The notes beneath the pieces were generated by a model, which saw nothing but the letters and a program-made list of their open reading frames with translations, had not been told where the DNA came from and ran no database searches. The position numbers and the translations under genes were made by a program. This document shows positions 8,217 through 16,598 of a DNA stretch of 49,975 nt, piece by piece. The stretch comes from Candidatus Rokuibacteriota bacterium (lineage in GTDB: Bacteria > Methylomirabilota > Methylomirabilia > Rokubacteriales > CSP1-6). Position 1 is the stretch's first letter, and every line of letters starts with the position of its first letter. Where the stretch lies: the NCBI GenBank assembly GCA_016179965.1, contig JACPCF010000012.1, positions 1 to 49,975 on the forward strand. The letters run 5' to 3'.

Positions 8217-9310
8217 GTCGCGGCCTTTCCTCGGCGCGAGTGAGAGTGCGTCAGGCCTGGGAGCGAGGGATGCCTCCCGCCGTGGCCCTCGGCCTCTCGG
8301 CCGTGACGGCGGGGTATCGCGGGCTCCTGGAGGTCCGGGAGCGCCTCTACGGGTGGGGCGTTCTTAGGAGCCGGCGGCTTCCGTGTCCGGTGATCTCCAT
8401 CGGCAACCTGACGCTGGGAGGCAGCGGGAAGACCCCGGCCGTGGAAATGGCCGTCAGGACGCTGCGGGAATCGGGCGTTCGTCCGGCGGTGGTCAGCCGG
8501 GGGTACGGGCGCCGCTCGACCGGCGTGCAGGTCGTCGCGGATCGAACGGGGCTCCGGGTGGATCCCCAGGGGGCGGGGGACGAGCCGTTCCTCCTGGCCC
8601 GCCGGCTCCCCGGCGTGCCGGTGGTCGTGGGGGAGAACCGGTACGAAGCCGGGCGGCGCTGCCTGGAGGGCTTCGGGGTCGACGCCCTCGTCCTCGACGA
8701 CGCCTTCCAGCACCGCACCCTCGAGAAGGATTTGGAGATCGTCCTCGTCCCCGGCCGGTCGCCCTGGGGGAACGGCCATCTCTTTCCGCGCGGGCCGCTC
8801 CGGGAACCGGTGGGCGCTCTCGCGCGAGCGCATCTCGTGGTTGTGGTCGGCGGGGATTCCCATGAGCGGGCCAGTGTCAGAGGGGACGTGAGGCGCCATA
8901 ACCCGACGGCGCCCATTGTCGCTGCCGACTATCAGCCGCTAGAATGCTGGCAGGTGAGGGAGACGACGCCGTGCGCTCCCGACACGCTGCGGGGCCGTCG
9001 GCTCCTGGGATTTGCGGGGATCGCGCGCCCCGACGGCTTCCGCCGGACCGTCGAGCGGTTGGGCGTACCGCTCGTGGGGCTCGTCGAGTTTCCCGATCAC
9101 CACTGGTACGAGCCCGAGGATCTGGCGGCGATGGTCCGCCAGGCCGAAGCGGCGGGCGCGGAAGGGCTGATTACCACGGAAAAGGACTACGTCAGGCTTT
9201 CGGCCCTGGCCCTCCGGACCATCCCCATCTGGATTCTGTCGGTGCGTCTCGAGCTGACCGAGGGCCACGCCCAGTGGCGCGCGGCGCTCGAAGGAGTCCT
9301 TCGACGGTGA
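8213..9310 (+). CDS. lpxK: tetraacyldisaccharide 4'-kinase LpxK
   Basis: 365 residues. It phosphorylates the 4' position of the lipid A disaccharide. The ATG at 8213 overlaps the waaA stop. The N-terminal helical membrane-binding region precedes ISIGNLTLGGSGKTPAVE, the LpxK-type P-loop, then SRGYGR and DEPFLLARRL, and the catalytic-Asp region LVLDDAFQHR. The C-terminal part ends with FPDHHWYEPEDL and TTEKDYVRL, both typical. Length is slightly above the E. coli enzyme (328). Confidence 0.96.
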   Translation: MSRGLSSARVRVRQAWERGMPPAVALGLSAVTAGYRGLLEVRERLYGWGVLRSRRLPCPVISIGNLTLGGSGKTPAVEMAVRTLRESGVRPAVVSRGYGRRSTGVQVVADRTGLRVDPQGAGDEPFLLARRLPGVPVVVGENRYEAGRRCLEGFGVDALVLDDAFQHRTLEKDLEIVLVPGRSPWGNGHLFPRGPLREPVGALARAHLVVVVGGDSHERASVRGDVRRHNPTAPIVAADYQPLECWQVRETTPCAPDTLRGRRLLGFAGIARPDGFRRTVERLGVPLVGLVEFPDHHWYEPEDLAAMVRQAEAAGAEGLITTEKDYVRLSALALRTIPIWILSVRLELTEGHAQWRAALEGVLRR

Positions 9311-10317
9311 ACCTCGCCACGGATGTCAGGCACCTGGTCGTCAGGCTTCCGAACTGGCTCGGCGATACGGTGATGGCGCTGCCCGCGCTCAGGGCGCTCC
9401 GGTCCGGCCTCCACGGACGTCGGATCACCCTCGTGGGGCCGTGGGCGCCGCTCCTGGCCGGGCAGGGAGCCGCCGACGGCTTCGTGGCCTATCCGCGCAG
9501 CGCGCGAAAGCGCCTGGCCGCCGTCCCTGAACTCCGCCGGCTCGAGGGGGACACCGTGCTGCTTCTCCCCAACTCCATCGAGTCGGCGCTGGCCGCCTGG
9601 CTCTGGGGCGCGCGCTGGATCCTCGGCTACGCCACCGACGGCCGCGGGCGGCTCCTCTCCCATCCGCTGCCGCCTCCGGCACCGCGCCGCCACCAGGTGG
9701 ACGAGTATGTGGCGCTCCTCGCTCCCTTCGGGATCAGCGATGCCGAGCCGACGCCGCGGTGGATCCTCCCGAGCAACGGCGATGAGCGGCTCGACGCGCT
9801 GCTGCCGTCGGAGGGCGTGACCTCCCGTCCCCGGATCGGGATCCACCTCGGCGCCGCCTTCGGACCGTCCAAGCTCTGGCCCTCCGACCGCCTCGCGGCC
9901 CTCTGCCGCGAGCTCCGGCGCCGCGGCCTGGTGCCCGTGCTCCTCGGGACCCCGTCGGAGGAGGCGACCGCGAACGCCATCGTCGCCTCCGCGGGCGGGG
10001 ATCTCATCTCGCTGGTCGGCAAGGACGCCCCCGAGCTGCTCCCCGGTCTCCTGGCCCGCCTCGACCTGCTCGTCGGCATGGATACCGGGGTCGCGCACCT
10101 GGCGGCGGCGGTCGGCGTCCCCGTCGTGGCGCTCTTCGGGCCGACGGATCCCGGGCTCACCGCGCCCCGCGGCCCCAGCACCTGCGTGATCTGGAAGCCT
10201 CCGCCCTGCTCGCCGTGCTTTCTTCCCGAGTGCCCCATCGAGCATCCCTGCATGCGGGCCATCGGGGTGGAGGAGGTGCTTGAGGCGGTGGAGGCCCGCG
10301 TGGGAGCGCGGCGATGA
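9307..10317 (+). CDS. waaF: ADP-heptose:LPS heptosyltransferase II (GT9)
   Basis: 336 residues. The GTG at 9307 overlaps lpxK by 4 bp and gives the GT9 N-terminus VVRLPNWLGDTVMALPAL. ADP-heptose-binding motifs include IHLGAAFGPSKLWP, the second-domain GMDTGVAHLAAAVGVPVVALFG and the following GPTDP. The C-terminal Cys-rich segment CSPCFLPECPIEHPC is common in WaaF. It adds the second inner-core heptose. The partner heptosyltransferase I is at 18067. Heptosyltransferase II is preferred over I because the WaaC signature fits the other gene better. Confidence 0.92.
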   Translation: MNLATDVRHLVVRLPNWLGDTVMALPALRALRSGLHGRRITLVGPWAPLLAGQGAADGFVAYPRSARKRLAAVPELRRLEGDTVLLLPNSIESALAAWLWGARWILGYATDGRGRLLSHPLPPPAPRRHQVDEYVALLAPFGISDAEPTPRWILPSNGDERLDALLPSEGVTSRPRIGIHLGAAFGPSKLWPSDRLAALCRELRRRGLVPVLLGTPSEEATANAIVASAGGDLISLVGKDAPELLPGLLARLDLLVGMDTGVAHLAAAVGVPVVALFGPTDPGLTAPRGPSTCVIWKPPPCSPCFLPECPIEHPCMRAIGVEEVLEAVEARVGARR

Positions 10318-10340
10318 TGAGCGCGCCGCGTTGTCATCTG

Positions 10341-10367
10341 GCCTCGAGGCGCCTCCGCGCCCGAGGC
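10341..10367 (+). other. hairpin between waaF and the glycosyltransferase block
   Basis: In the 66-bp gap after waaF, GCCTCG (10341-10346) pairs with CGAGGC (10362-10367), and an inner GGCG/CGCC stem closes on a six-base loop. No T-run follows, so it could be an attenuator or RNA-stability hairpin rather than an intrinsic terminator. It separates the lipid A/heptose genes from the GT4 genes. Confidence 0.4.
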
Positions 10368-10383
10368 TCGGCCGTGAGATAGC

Positions 10384-11466
10384 ATGAGCACAATTCTGCA
10401 CGCCGAGTCTTCGCCGGGGTGGGGCGGCCAGGAGGTGCGGAACCTCACCGAGGCCCGCTGGCTCCAGGACTTGGGATGGCGCGTCCTCGTCGCATGCACC
10501 CCCGGGAGCGCAATCCTGGCTCGGGCCCGCCGGGCCGGTGTGACCGCAGTCCCCGTCTCCATGCGCGGCGCCTGGGATCTTGCCTCGGTGTTAAGGCTTG
10601 TCGGCTTGATCCGGAGGGAGCACGTCGACCTCGTCAACACCCACAGCTCGGTGGATGCCTGGCTCGCCGGGATGGCGGCGCGACTCGCCCGCGTTCCGAT
10701 CGTCAGGACCCGGCACGTCTCCATCCCCATCCGGCGCCGGCTGAACCCCGTATACACGCTCCTGGCAGACCGTGTCGTCACGAGCGGCGAGGCGATCCGT
10801 CGCCTCGTGCTCGCTGCCGGCGCGAGCCCGGACAAGGTCGTGGCGATCCCGGCAGGGGTGGATCTGACCGAGTTCCCTCGGCCTGACGCCGGGGAGCGGA
10901 TCAGGCGTGAATTCGGGCTGAAGCGTCCCGTCATCGGCTCCATCGCCATGTTCAGAGGCTCCAAGGGGCACGACCTCCTGCTTGAGGCGTTTCATGACCT
11001 CCGAGGTCAGTTTCCCGAAGCGCGGCTGTTACTCGTCGGCGACGGGATCCGACGCGCGTGGGTGGAATCCCTGGCCCGGGAGCGCGGGCTCAACGGCTGG
11101 GTCACGTTCACCGGGTTCCGGGAGGACGTTCCCGACCTGCTGGGGGCGATGGACTGCTTCGTCCTGGCCTCGACGCGGACGGAGGGCGTGCCTCAGTCGC
11201 TCCTCCAGGCGCTCGCCGCGGGCGTGCCGGTGGTGGCCTCGGCGATCGGCGGGATCCCCGAGGTGATCGAGGACGGCGCCACGGGGCTCCTGGTTCCGCC
11301 AGGAGATCCCAAGGCTCTGGCGGCGGCCATCGGCGCAGTGTTTAAGGATTCTGAATCCGCGCGCCGCCGCGCCGAGGCCGGTCGGGCTCTCGTGTCAGCG
11401 CGCTTCTCGCGTGACCGTATGATGGAGCGGCTCACCACGCTCTACGCGGAGCTGATCGGGCGGTGA
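10384..11466 (+). CDS. GT4-family glycosyltransferase (LPS core/O-chain), first of five
   Basis: 360 residues. GT-B fold: N-terminal acceptor domain with ESSPGWGGQEVRNLTEA (the Gly-Gly-rich loop), then a C-terminal GT1 domain (about 180-340) with GSIAMFRGSKGHDLLLEA and LLVGDGIRR. The donor-site motif, normally E-x7-E, reads EGVPQSLLQ, that is E-x7-Q. Sugar donor and acceptor cannot be assigned. Context between waaF and the heptose genes says cytoplasmic LPS core or O-chain assembly. ATG start at 10384, 66 bp after waaF; it overlaps the next gene by 4 bp. Confidence 0.85.
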   Translation: MSTILHAESSPGWGGQEVRNLTEARWLQDLGWRVLVACTPGSAILARARRAGVTAVPVSMRGAWDLASVLRLVGLIRREHVDLVNTHSSVDAWLAGMAARLARVPIVRTRHVSIPIRRRLNPVYTLLADRVVTSGEAIRRLVLAAGASPDKVVAIPAGVDLTEFPRPDAGERIRREFGLKRPVIGSIAMFRGSKGHDLLLEAFHDLRGQFPEARLLLVGDGIRRAWVESLARERGLNGWVTFTGFREDVPDLLGAMDCFVLASTRTEGVPQSLLQALAAGVPVVASAIGGIPEVIEDGATGLLVPPGDPKALAAAIGAVFKDSESARRRAEAGRALVSARFSRDRMMERLTTLYAELIGR

Positions 11467-12575
11467 GACCGCTCACGATCCTTCATCTGGCGGCGAACCG
11501 CTGGTGGACCGGGGGTGCGGACCCGATCATCCGCCTCGCCCAGGGGCTCGAGGAGCACGGGCACCGCGTCCTGCTCGGCGTGACGCCGGGAGACCGCTTC
11601 GAGGCCAAGGCTCGAGAGGCGGGCGTTTCGCTCGTTCCGGGGCTCCGCCTCTCTGTCCGCTTCGCGCCGCACGCCGTTCTGCACGATCTCAACCGTCTCC
11701 GCCGGCTGGTGAGGGACGAGCGTGTGGATGTCCTTCACGCCCACCACTCCCACGACCACTGGCTGGCGACGCTGGCCCGGGGCTCGGCGGCGGCGGTCCG
11801 GACCTTTCACAACGCGCGCGCCGTCAGGCGCGGCTGGCCATCGGCGACGCTTTACCGGCGGACGGACGGGGCGATCGCGGTGAGCCGCCAGATCTGGGAG
11901 CGCTGCCGGGCGGTGGGAATCCCCGCTGAACAGGTCTGGACTATCGGCGGCGGCGTGGATCTCCGGCGCTTCACTCCCGATGCCGACGGGCAGGCGGTCC
12001 GGCGGGAGTTCGGCCTCGGTCAGGGCCCGGTGGTCGGCTCGGTGGCGCGATTGGCCCCCAACCGCGGCCACGAGCTCCTGATCCACGGCTTCGCGCGGCT
12101 CCTGAGACAGCTCCCCGATGCGCGGCTGCTCCTGGTGGGCAAAGGCGAGATGCTGCCGAAGTTGCAGGCCCTCGTGAACGAGCTTGGCCTGTTCAGCCAG
12201 ATCGTCTTCAGCGGCTACCGCGACCACGATCTTCCCCAGGTGCTTGCGGCGCTGGACTGCTTTGCCCTGATGGGGGCAGGGTCGGACGAGTCGTGTCGGG
12301 CGGCCCTGGAGGCCATGGCCGCGGGCAAGCCGGTCGTCGCGCGGCGCGTGGGAGCCCTTCCCGAGACGATCGTGGACGGCGAAACCGGAATTCTCCTGGG
12401 CGCCGATCGGCCCGAAGCGGTGGCCGAGGCCCTGCTGGCAGTGCTCGGCGATCCGGAACGCGTCCGGCGGATGGGGAAGGAGGGGCGCCGCCGGGCCGAG
12501 GCCGAGTTCAACCCTGAGCGCCGCGTCCAGCAGGTGGAGCAGGTGTACCTGACCATTCTCGAGCGCCGCCGATGA
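11463..12575 (+). CDS. GT4-family glycosyltransferase, second of five
   Basis: 370 residues. The GTG start at 11463 overlaps the previous stop. The N-terminus reads ILHLAANRWWTGGADP, a GT-B acceptor domain. VLHAHHSHDHWLATL and the GGGVDLRRFTPD hinge are typical GT4. The C-terminal domain has VGSVARLAPNRGHELLI and a donor motif reading DESCRAALE, with Asp in place of the first Glu (D-x7-E). No membrane segment is seen. Specificity is unknown; the neighbourhood indicates LPS sugar addition. It overlaps the next gene by 4 bp. Confidence 0.84.
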   Translation: MRPLTILHLAANRWWTGGADPIIRLAQGLEEHGHRVLLGVTPGDRFEAKAREAGVSLVPGLRLSVRFAPHAVLHDLNRLRRLVRDERVDVLHAHHSHDHWLATLARGSAAAVRTFHNARAVRRGWPSATLYRRTDGAIAVSRQIWERCRAVGIPAEQVWTIGGGVDLRRFTPDADGQAVRREFGLGQGPVVGSVARLAPNRGHELLIHGFARLLRQLPDARLLLVGKGEMLPKLQALVNELGLFSQIVFSGYRDHDLPQVLAALDCFALMGAGSDESCRAALEAMAAGKPVVARRVGALPETIVDGETGILLGADRPEAVAEALLAVLGDPERVRRMGKEGRRRAEAEFNPERRVQQVEQVYLTILERRR

Positions 12576-13705
12576 GCCGGCTCCGGATCCTTCACCTGAT
12601 GAGCGGCCGCGGGTGGAGCTCCGACGCGTACGGGGCCGCCCGCGTTGTCGTGGAGCTGGAGCGGGCCGGCCACGACGTGACCCTCTGCTGCCGCGCGGGG
12701 ACGGAGGCGCGCGTCATCGAGCGCGCCCGCCAGATGGGAGTCGGCCGCATCGTCACCCTCGGCTTCAAGAGCGGCTTCCGGCCGCGCGACGACCTGACGG
12801 ACATCCGGCGGCTCAGGGAGTGGCTGCCTCATTTCGACGTCGTCCACGTCCACCGCGGCAAGGAGCACTGGGTGGCGGCTCTCGCCAACCGGCTCTCCAA
12901 GACACCGCGCCCGCTCTTCCGCACCCGCCACATCGTCCACGCCGTGAGGCCGCACGCGGCCAACCGCTGGCTCTACGGCACGGCGACGAACTTCGTCGTG
13001 ACGGTGACGGAGGCCATCCGGCGGCAGTATGTGACCTCGGGCCTCCTCCCGCCCGAGCGGGTCGTGACGCTTCCGGGCGGCGTTGACGCCGAGGAGTTCC
13101 ACCCGGGATTGGACGGGAGTCTCCTCCGCGTCGATTTCGGGGTCCCGCGGGACCGTCTGCTGGTCGGGATGGTGAGCGGGCTCCGCGTCATGAAGGGTCA
13201 CGAGGTCGTCATCCAGGCGGCCTCGGTCCTGGCCCAGGACGGCATTCGCCCCCACTTCCTCCTCATCGGGAAGGGGCGCCGCGAGGAACGGATCCGCGAA
13301 CTGATCCGCGGTGAGGGGCTCGAGGACCAGGTGACGCTCGTGGGGTTCATCTCCGACCTCCCCCGCGCCATGGCGGCCCTGGACGTCGCGCTCTACGTCC
13401 CGCTGGAGTCGGACGGGATGAGCCGCGTGGTCTTCGAGTGCCTGGCTCTCGGGCGGCCGCTCATCGCGAGCCGCGTCGGCGTGGTTCCCGAGATCCTCGT
13501 GGATGGGCGCGACGCGCTCCTGGTGCCTGCCGGCGACCCGGAGCTCCTGGCGGCCGCGATCAAGCGCCTCGTCGCCAATCCCGTGCTCCGGACCTCCCTC
13601 GGCCTCGCCGCGCGCCGGCTCGTGCTGGTGCACTACTCGGGCGCCCGCGCCGCCGCCCGGCTCGCCAATCTCTACACGGCGGTCGTCCGCGGGCTCTCGG
13701 CGTGA
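12572..13705 (+). CDS. GT4-family glycosyltransferase, third of five
   Basis: 377 residues. ILHLMSGRGWSSDAYGA at the N-terminus, VVHVHRGKEHWVAAL, the GGVDAEEFHPG hinge and a C-terminal domain with VGMVSGLRVMKGHEVVI. The donor motif is DGMSRVVFE (D-x7-E). It resembles the preceding gene in layout (the ILHL start, the H-x-H block, the GGVD hinge), suggesting the block grew by duplication. Start is ATG at 12572 in a 4-bp overlap. Sugar specificity is unassigned. Confidence 0.84.
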   Translation: MSRLRILHLMSGRGWSSDAYGAARVVVELERAGHDVTLCCRAGTEARVIERARQMGVGRIVTLGFKSGFRPRDDLTDIRRLREWLPHFDVVHVHRGKEHWVAALANRLSKTPRPLFRTRHIVHAVRPHAANRWLYGTATNFVVTVTEAIRRQYVTSGLLPPERVVTLPGGVDAEEFHPGLDGSLLRVDFGVPRDRLLVGMVSGLRVMKGHEVVIQAASVLAQDGIRPHFLLIGKGRREERIRELIRGEGLEDQVTLVGFISDLPRAMAALDVALYVPLESDGMSRVVFECLALGRPLIASRVGVVPEILVDGRDALLVPAGDPELLAAAIKRLVANPVLRTSLGLAARRLVLVHYSGARAAARLANLYTAVVRGLSA

Positions 13706-14835
13706 AGGTCTCCGTCCTCTGCTTCGACTGCTCTGAGAACGCGGCGGGGCGCGCGGACCTCCTGGCCCGCCTCCTCCGGCCGGAGTACGAAGCCGAGGTC
13801 GTCGGACCGTGCTTCAAGGGCGAGGTCTGGGCTCCCGTCAATGGCGGCAGCGTGAAGTACCGGACGGTCCGAGGCTCGAAGTACCCTGCCTTCCTGGCGA
13901 CGCGTCGATCCCTCGTGAGACTGGCCGATGGCGACCTGCTCTACGCCTCGAAGCCCCGGCCCACCAGTTACGGCGTCGGTCTCCTGGCGCGAATGGCGCG
14001 GCAGCGGCCGTTGCTCCTGGACATCGACGACTGGGAGGTGGGCTTCTTCTATCGCTCGGGAGCGTGGGGACGGCTCGGGCGCCTTCTCAACGTGGCGAAC
14101 CCGAACGGGCTGCCGTGGACCTGGCTGATGGAGCGGCTCACGGGCCGGGCCCAGGCCGTCACGGTGGCCTCGCGGTTCCTCCAGCAGCGCTTCGGCGGCG
14201 TGCTGATCCCCCACGCCCGCGACACGGACGAGTGGCGCCCTGAGCGTTACCGCCCCGAGGCCGGGCGGGGGCGCCTGGGCGTGAGCAGCGAGCGCGTGGT
14301 CATGTTCCTGGGGACGCCGCGGGTTCACAAGGGAATCGACGACCTTGCCGAAGCGATGCGTCTCCTGGCCAGACCCGATGTGGTCCTGGTGGTGGTCGGC
14401 TGCGCTCCCGAGAGTGCCCGAGCCCGCGCCTTTGCGGGCCTGGGGAGGGGCGTGAGACTCGTCCCCGAAATTCCCTTCACCGAGGTGCCGCTCTATCTCG
14501 CCGCTGCCGACGTCGTGGCGATCCCCCAGCGGCTCGGCCCCGACACCGTCGGCCAGGTGCCAGCGAAAGTCTTCGACGCAATGGCCCTCGGCCGCCCCAT
14601 CGTCTCGACCCGGGTCTCGATGATCCCCGAGATCCTGGAGGATTGCGCCGTGCTCGTCGGGCCGGGGGACCCCGCCGGGCTCGCCCGGGGGATCGCCTGG
14701 CTCCTCGACCATCCCGGCGAGGCCGCCGCCCTCGGGCGGAAGGCCCGCGAGCGCTCGGTCGCCCGCTACAGCTATGCCTCCGCCCGCCGGCTCCTGTTCC
14801 CGGTGATCGAACGAGTCCTCAGGAAATCTTTATGA
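13702..14835 (+). CDS. GT4-family glycosyltransferase, fourth of five
   Basis: 377 residues. The GTG at 13702 (MKVSVLCFDCSENAAGR) overlaps the previous stop. It is distinct from its neighbours: the N-terminal half has LLYASKPRPTSYGVGLLA and LLLDIDDWEVGFFYR, and the C-terminal half VMFLGTPRVHKGIDDLAEA. The donor motif is further degenerate (QVPAKVFDAMA). The frame is open upstream, but only as a shadow of the third gene. A role in LPS or surface-polysaccharide assembly is inferred from position. Confidence 0.82.
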   Translation: MKVSVLCFDCSENAAGRADLLARLLRPEYEAEVVGPCFKGEVWAPVNGGSVKYRTVRGSKYPAFLATRRSLVRLADGDLLYASKPRPTSYGVGLLARMARQRPLLLDIDDWEVGFFYRSGAWGRLGRLLNVANPNGLPWTWLMERLTGRAQAVTVASRFLQQRFGGVLIPHARDTDEWRPERYRPEAGRGRLGVSSERVVMFLGTPRVHKGIDDLAEAMRLLARPDVVLVVVGCAPESARARAFAGLGRGVRLVPEIPFTEVPLYLAAADVVAIPQRLGPDTVGQVPAKVFDAMALGRPIVSTRVSMIPEILEDCAVLVGPGDPAGLARGIAWLLDHPGEAAALGRKARERSVARYSYASARRLLFPVIERVLRKSL

Positions 14836-15956
14836 AGCTGGCGATTATCTGCCGGCCGTTTGTGTTCCACGGGGGGCTCGAGAACGCCACGGCGGGTCTG
14901 ATCGGAGAACTGGTGCGTCAGGGGCATGAGGTCCATCTCTTCTCCACGGCAGGGCAGCCGGACGTCCCGGGGCTGAAGGTCCATCGCCTCACGGTGATCA
15001 GGGCGCCCTCGCTCGCGCGCGTGGTCTCCTTCGCTCTCGCGGCCAAAGCGGCCGTGACGCGCGACCATTTCGACGTCGTCCAGAGCCACGAGCGGACGCT
15101 CGTCCAGGACGTGTACCGGGCGGGGGAGGGGTGCCACCGGGCGTACCTCGACGTCAAGGCCGAGCGTCTGAACCCCCTGAAGCGGGCCGCGCTCAGGGCC
15201 AATCCCTACCATCGCGCCCTGCTGTCGCTGGAGCGGAAGATCTTCTCCCCCGCCGGCACGCGGCAGATCGTGGCGATCTCCAGGCTCGGGAAGGCCGAGA
15301 TCCAGCGCCTCTACGGGCTTCCCGAATCTCGCGTGGCGGTGATCTACAACGGCGTGGACCAGGAGCGCTTCCGGCCCGCCAACCGCGAGCGGTACCGGAT
15401 GGGGATCCGCGAGGCTCTGGGGATTCCGCAGGAGGCCTGGGTCGTGCTCTTCGTGGGCTCGGGCTTCGAGCGGAAGGGGCTCGCGCCGCTGATCGAAGGC
15501 TTCGCCCTGGTCAGAGACCGGGAGAGCCGGCTCGTGGTGGTCGGCAAGGGTGACGCGGCGCCTTACCGCGCCCTGGCCTCCCGTCTCGGCCTCACCGAGC
15601 GCATCGCCTGGGCCGGGGCCCGCGCCGACGTGGAGCGGTATTACGCCGCGGCCGACGCCGTGGCGCTGCCGGCGCTGTACGAGCCCTTCGGCAACGTCCA
15701 CCTGGAGGCGCTGGCCTCGGGACTGCCGGTGCTGGCCTCGTCGCGGGCCGGAGGCTCGGAGGTGGTGAGCCACGGGAAGAACGGCTGGATCGTCCAGAAT
15801 CCGGAGGATCCGCACGCAATCCGCGAGGGGCTGGAAGCCTTACGCGACGCCGGCCAGGGGTGGCGCGAGGTGGCCCGGGCAGCAGCGCTCCCGTTCACCT
15901 TCGAGGCCCAGGCCCGCTTCTTCGCCGACCTCTACCGGGCCCTCGGCCCCCGCTGA
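14832..15956 (+). CDS. GT4-family glycosyltransferase, WaaG-like, fifth of five
   Basis: 374 residues. The ATG at 14832 follows an AGGAAA stretch and overlaps the fourth gene's stop. The N-terminus IICRPFVFHGGLENATAGL and the block QSHERTLVQDVYRAGEGCHR resemble WaaG, the LPS core glucosyltransferase. The GVDQERFRP hinge, FVGSGFERKGL and a canonical donor motif EPFGNVHLE (E-x7-E) follow. It is the only one of the five with an intact E-x7-E. It is the last gene before a promoter and the heptose genes. WaaG-like function is likely, but the transferred sugar is not proven. Confidence 0.86.
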   Translation: MKLAIICRPFVFHGGLENATAGLIGELVRQGHEVHLFSTAGQPDVPGLKVHRLTVIRAPSLARVVSFALAAKAAVTRDHFDVVQSHERTLVQDVYRAGEGCHRAYLDVKAERLNPLKRAALRANPYHRALLSLERKIFSPAGTRQIVAISRLGKAEIQRLYGLPESRVAVIYNGVDQERFRPANRERYRMGIREALGIPQEAWVVLFVGSGFERKGLAPLIEGFALVRDRESRLVVVGKGDAAPYRALASRLGLTERIAWAGARADVERYYAAADAVALPALYEPFGNVHLEALASGLPVLASSRAGGSEVVSHGKNGWIVQNPEDPHAIREGLEALRDAGQGWREVARAAALPFTFEAQARFFADLYRALGPR

Positions 15957-15970
15957 AACGGGATTTTTCA

Positions 15971-15999
15971 TTGAACAATTGAGTCGTTCGGATTACACT
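15971..15999 (+). promoter_or_regulatory. sigma-70-like promoter for the heptose operon
   Basis: TTGAAC (15971-15976), a 17-bp spacer and TACACT (15994-15999) in an unusually AT-rich patch. Initiation about 7 bases after the -10 would fall at about 16006, right at the gmhB ATG (16008), implying a leaderless or almost leaderless transcript. Confidence 0.55.
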
Positions 16000-16007
16000 G
16001 CCGGGAG

Positions 16008-16598
16008 ATGCCAGGCCAGCGGGCAGTCTTCATCGACCGCGACGGAACCCTGACCGAGGAGGTGGGGTACGTCAATCACCCCCGGCGCCTTCGCCTCCTC
16101 CCCCGGAGCGCCGAAGCCATCCGCCGCCTCAACCGTTCGGGGCTCAAGGCCGTGATGGTGACCAACCAGAGCGGCGTGGCCCGCGGCTACTTCAGCGAGG
16201 AGGTCCTGCACGCCGTAAACGAGGCGCTCGTGAGCCAGCTCAAGGCCGAGGGCGCCTACCTGGATGGCCTCTACGTCTGCTTGCATCACCCGACCGAGGG
16301 AACGTCCCCGTACCGCGCCGTGTGTGACTGCCGGAAGCCCGAGCCGGGCCTCTTGACGCGCGCCGCGGCCGATCTCGCGCTGGATCTATCCCGATCTTGG
16401 ATGGTGGGCGACAAGATCTCGGACGTCCTCGTCGGCCGGCGCGCGGGCGCGGGCTCGATCCTGGTGCTGACGGGCTACGGGCTCGGCGAGTGGGAGTACC
16501 GGCGGTCCCTGTGGCCGGCCCAGCCCGACCACGTGGCCGAGGATCTCTTGGGGGCGGTGGAGTGGATCCTCGGCATCGGAGCGAGCGCTGATGTTTGA
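16008..16598 (+). CDS. gmhB: D-glycero-D-manno-heptose 1,7-bisphosphate phosphatase GmhB (HAD family)
   Basis: 196 residues. HAD motif I is FIDRDGTLTEEVGYV at residues 7-21, motif II TNQSG, and the Zn-binding loop has Cys and His ligands in CLHHPTEGTSPYRAVCDC followed by RKPEPG. Motif IV is MVGDKISDV. It removes the C7 phosphate during ADP-heptose synthesis. GGGAG sits directly against the ATG, too close to act as a normal ribosome site, yet no later start keeps motif I. It overlaps the kinase gene by 8 bp. Confidence 0.95.
   Translation: MPGQRAVFIDRDGTLTEEVGYVNHPRRLRLLPRSAEAIRRLNRSGLKAVMVTNQSGVARGYFSEEVLHAVNEALVSQLKAEGAYLDGLYVCLHHPTEGTSPYRAVCDCRKPEPGLLTRAAADLALDLSRSWMVGDKISDVLVGRRAGAGSILVLTGYGLGEWEYRRSLWPAQPDHVAEDLLGAVEWILGIGASADV

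Noticed and set aside
10318-10383. A small gene between waaF and the first GT4
   Set aside because: Only 66 bp, with a hairpin and no coding signal.
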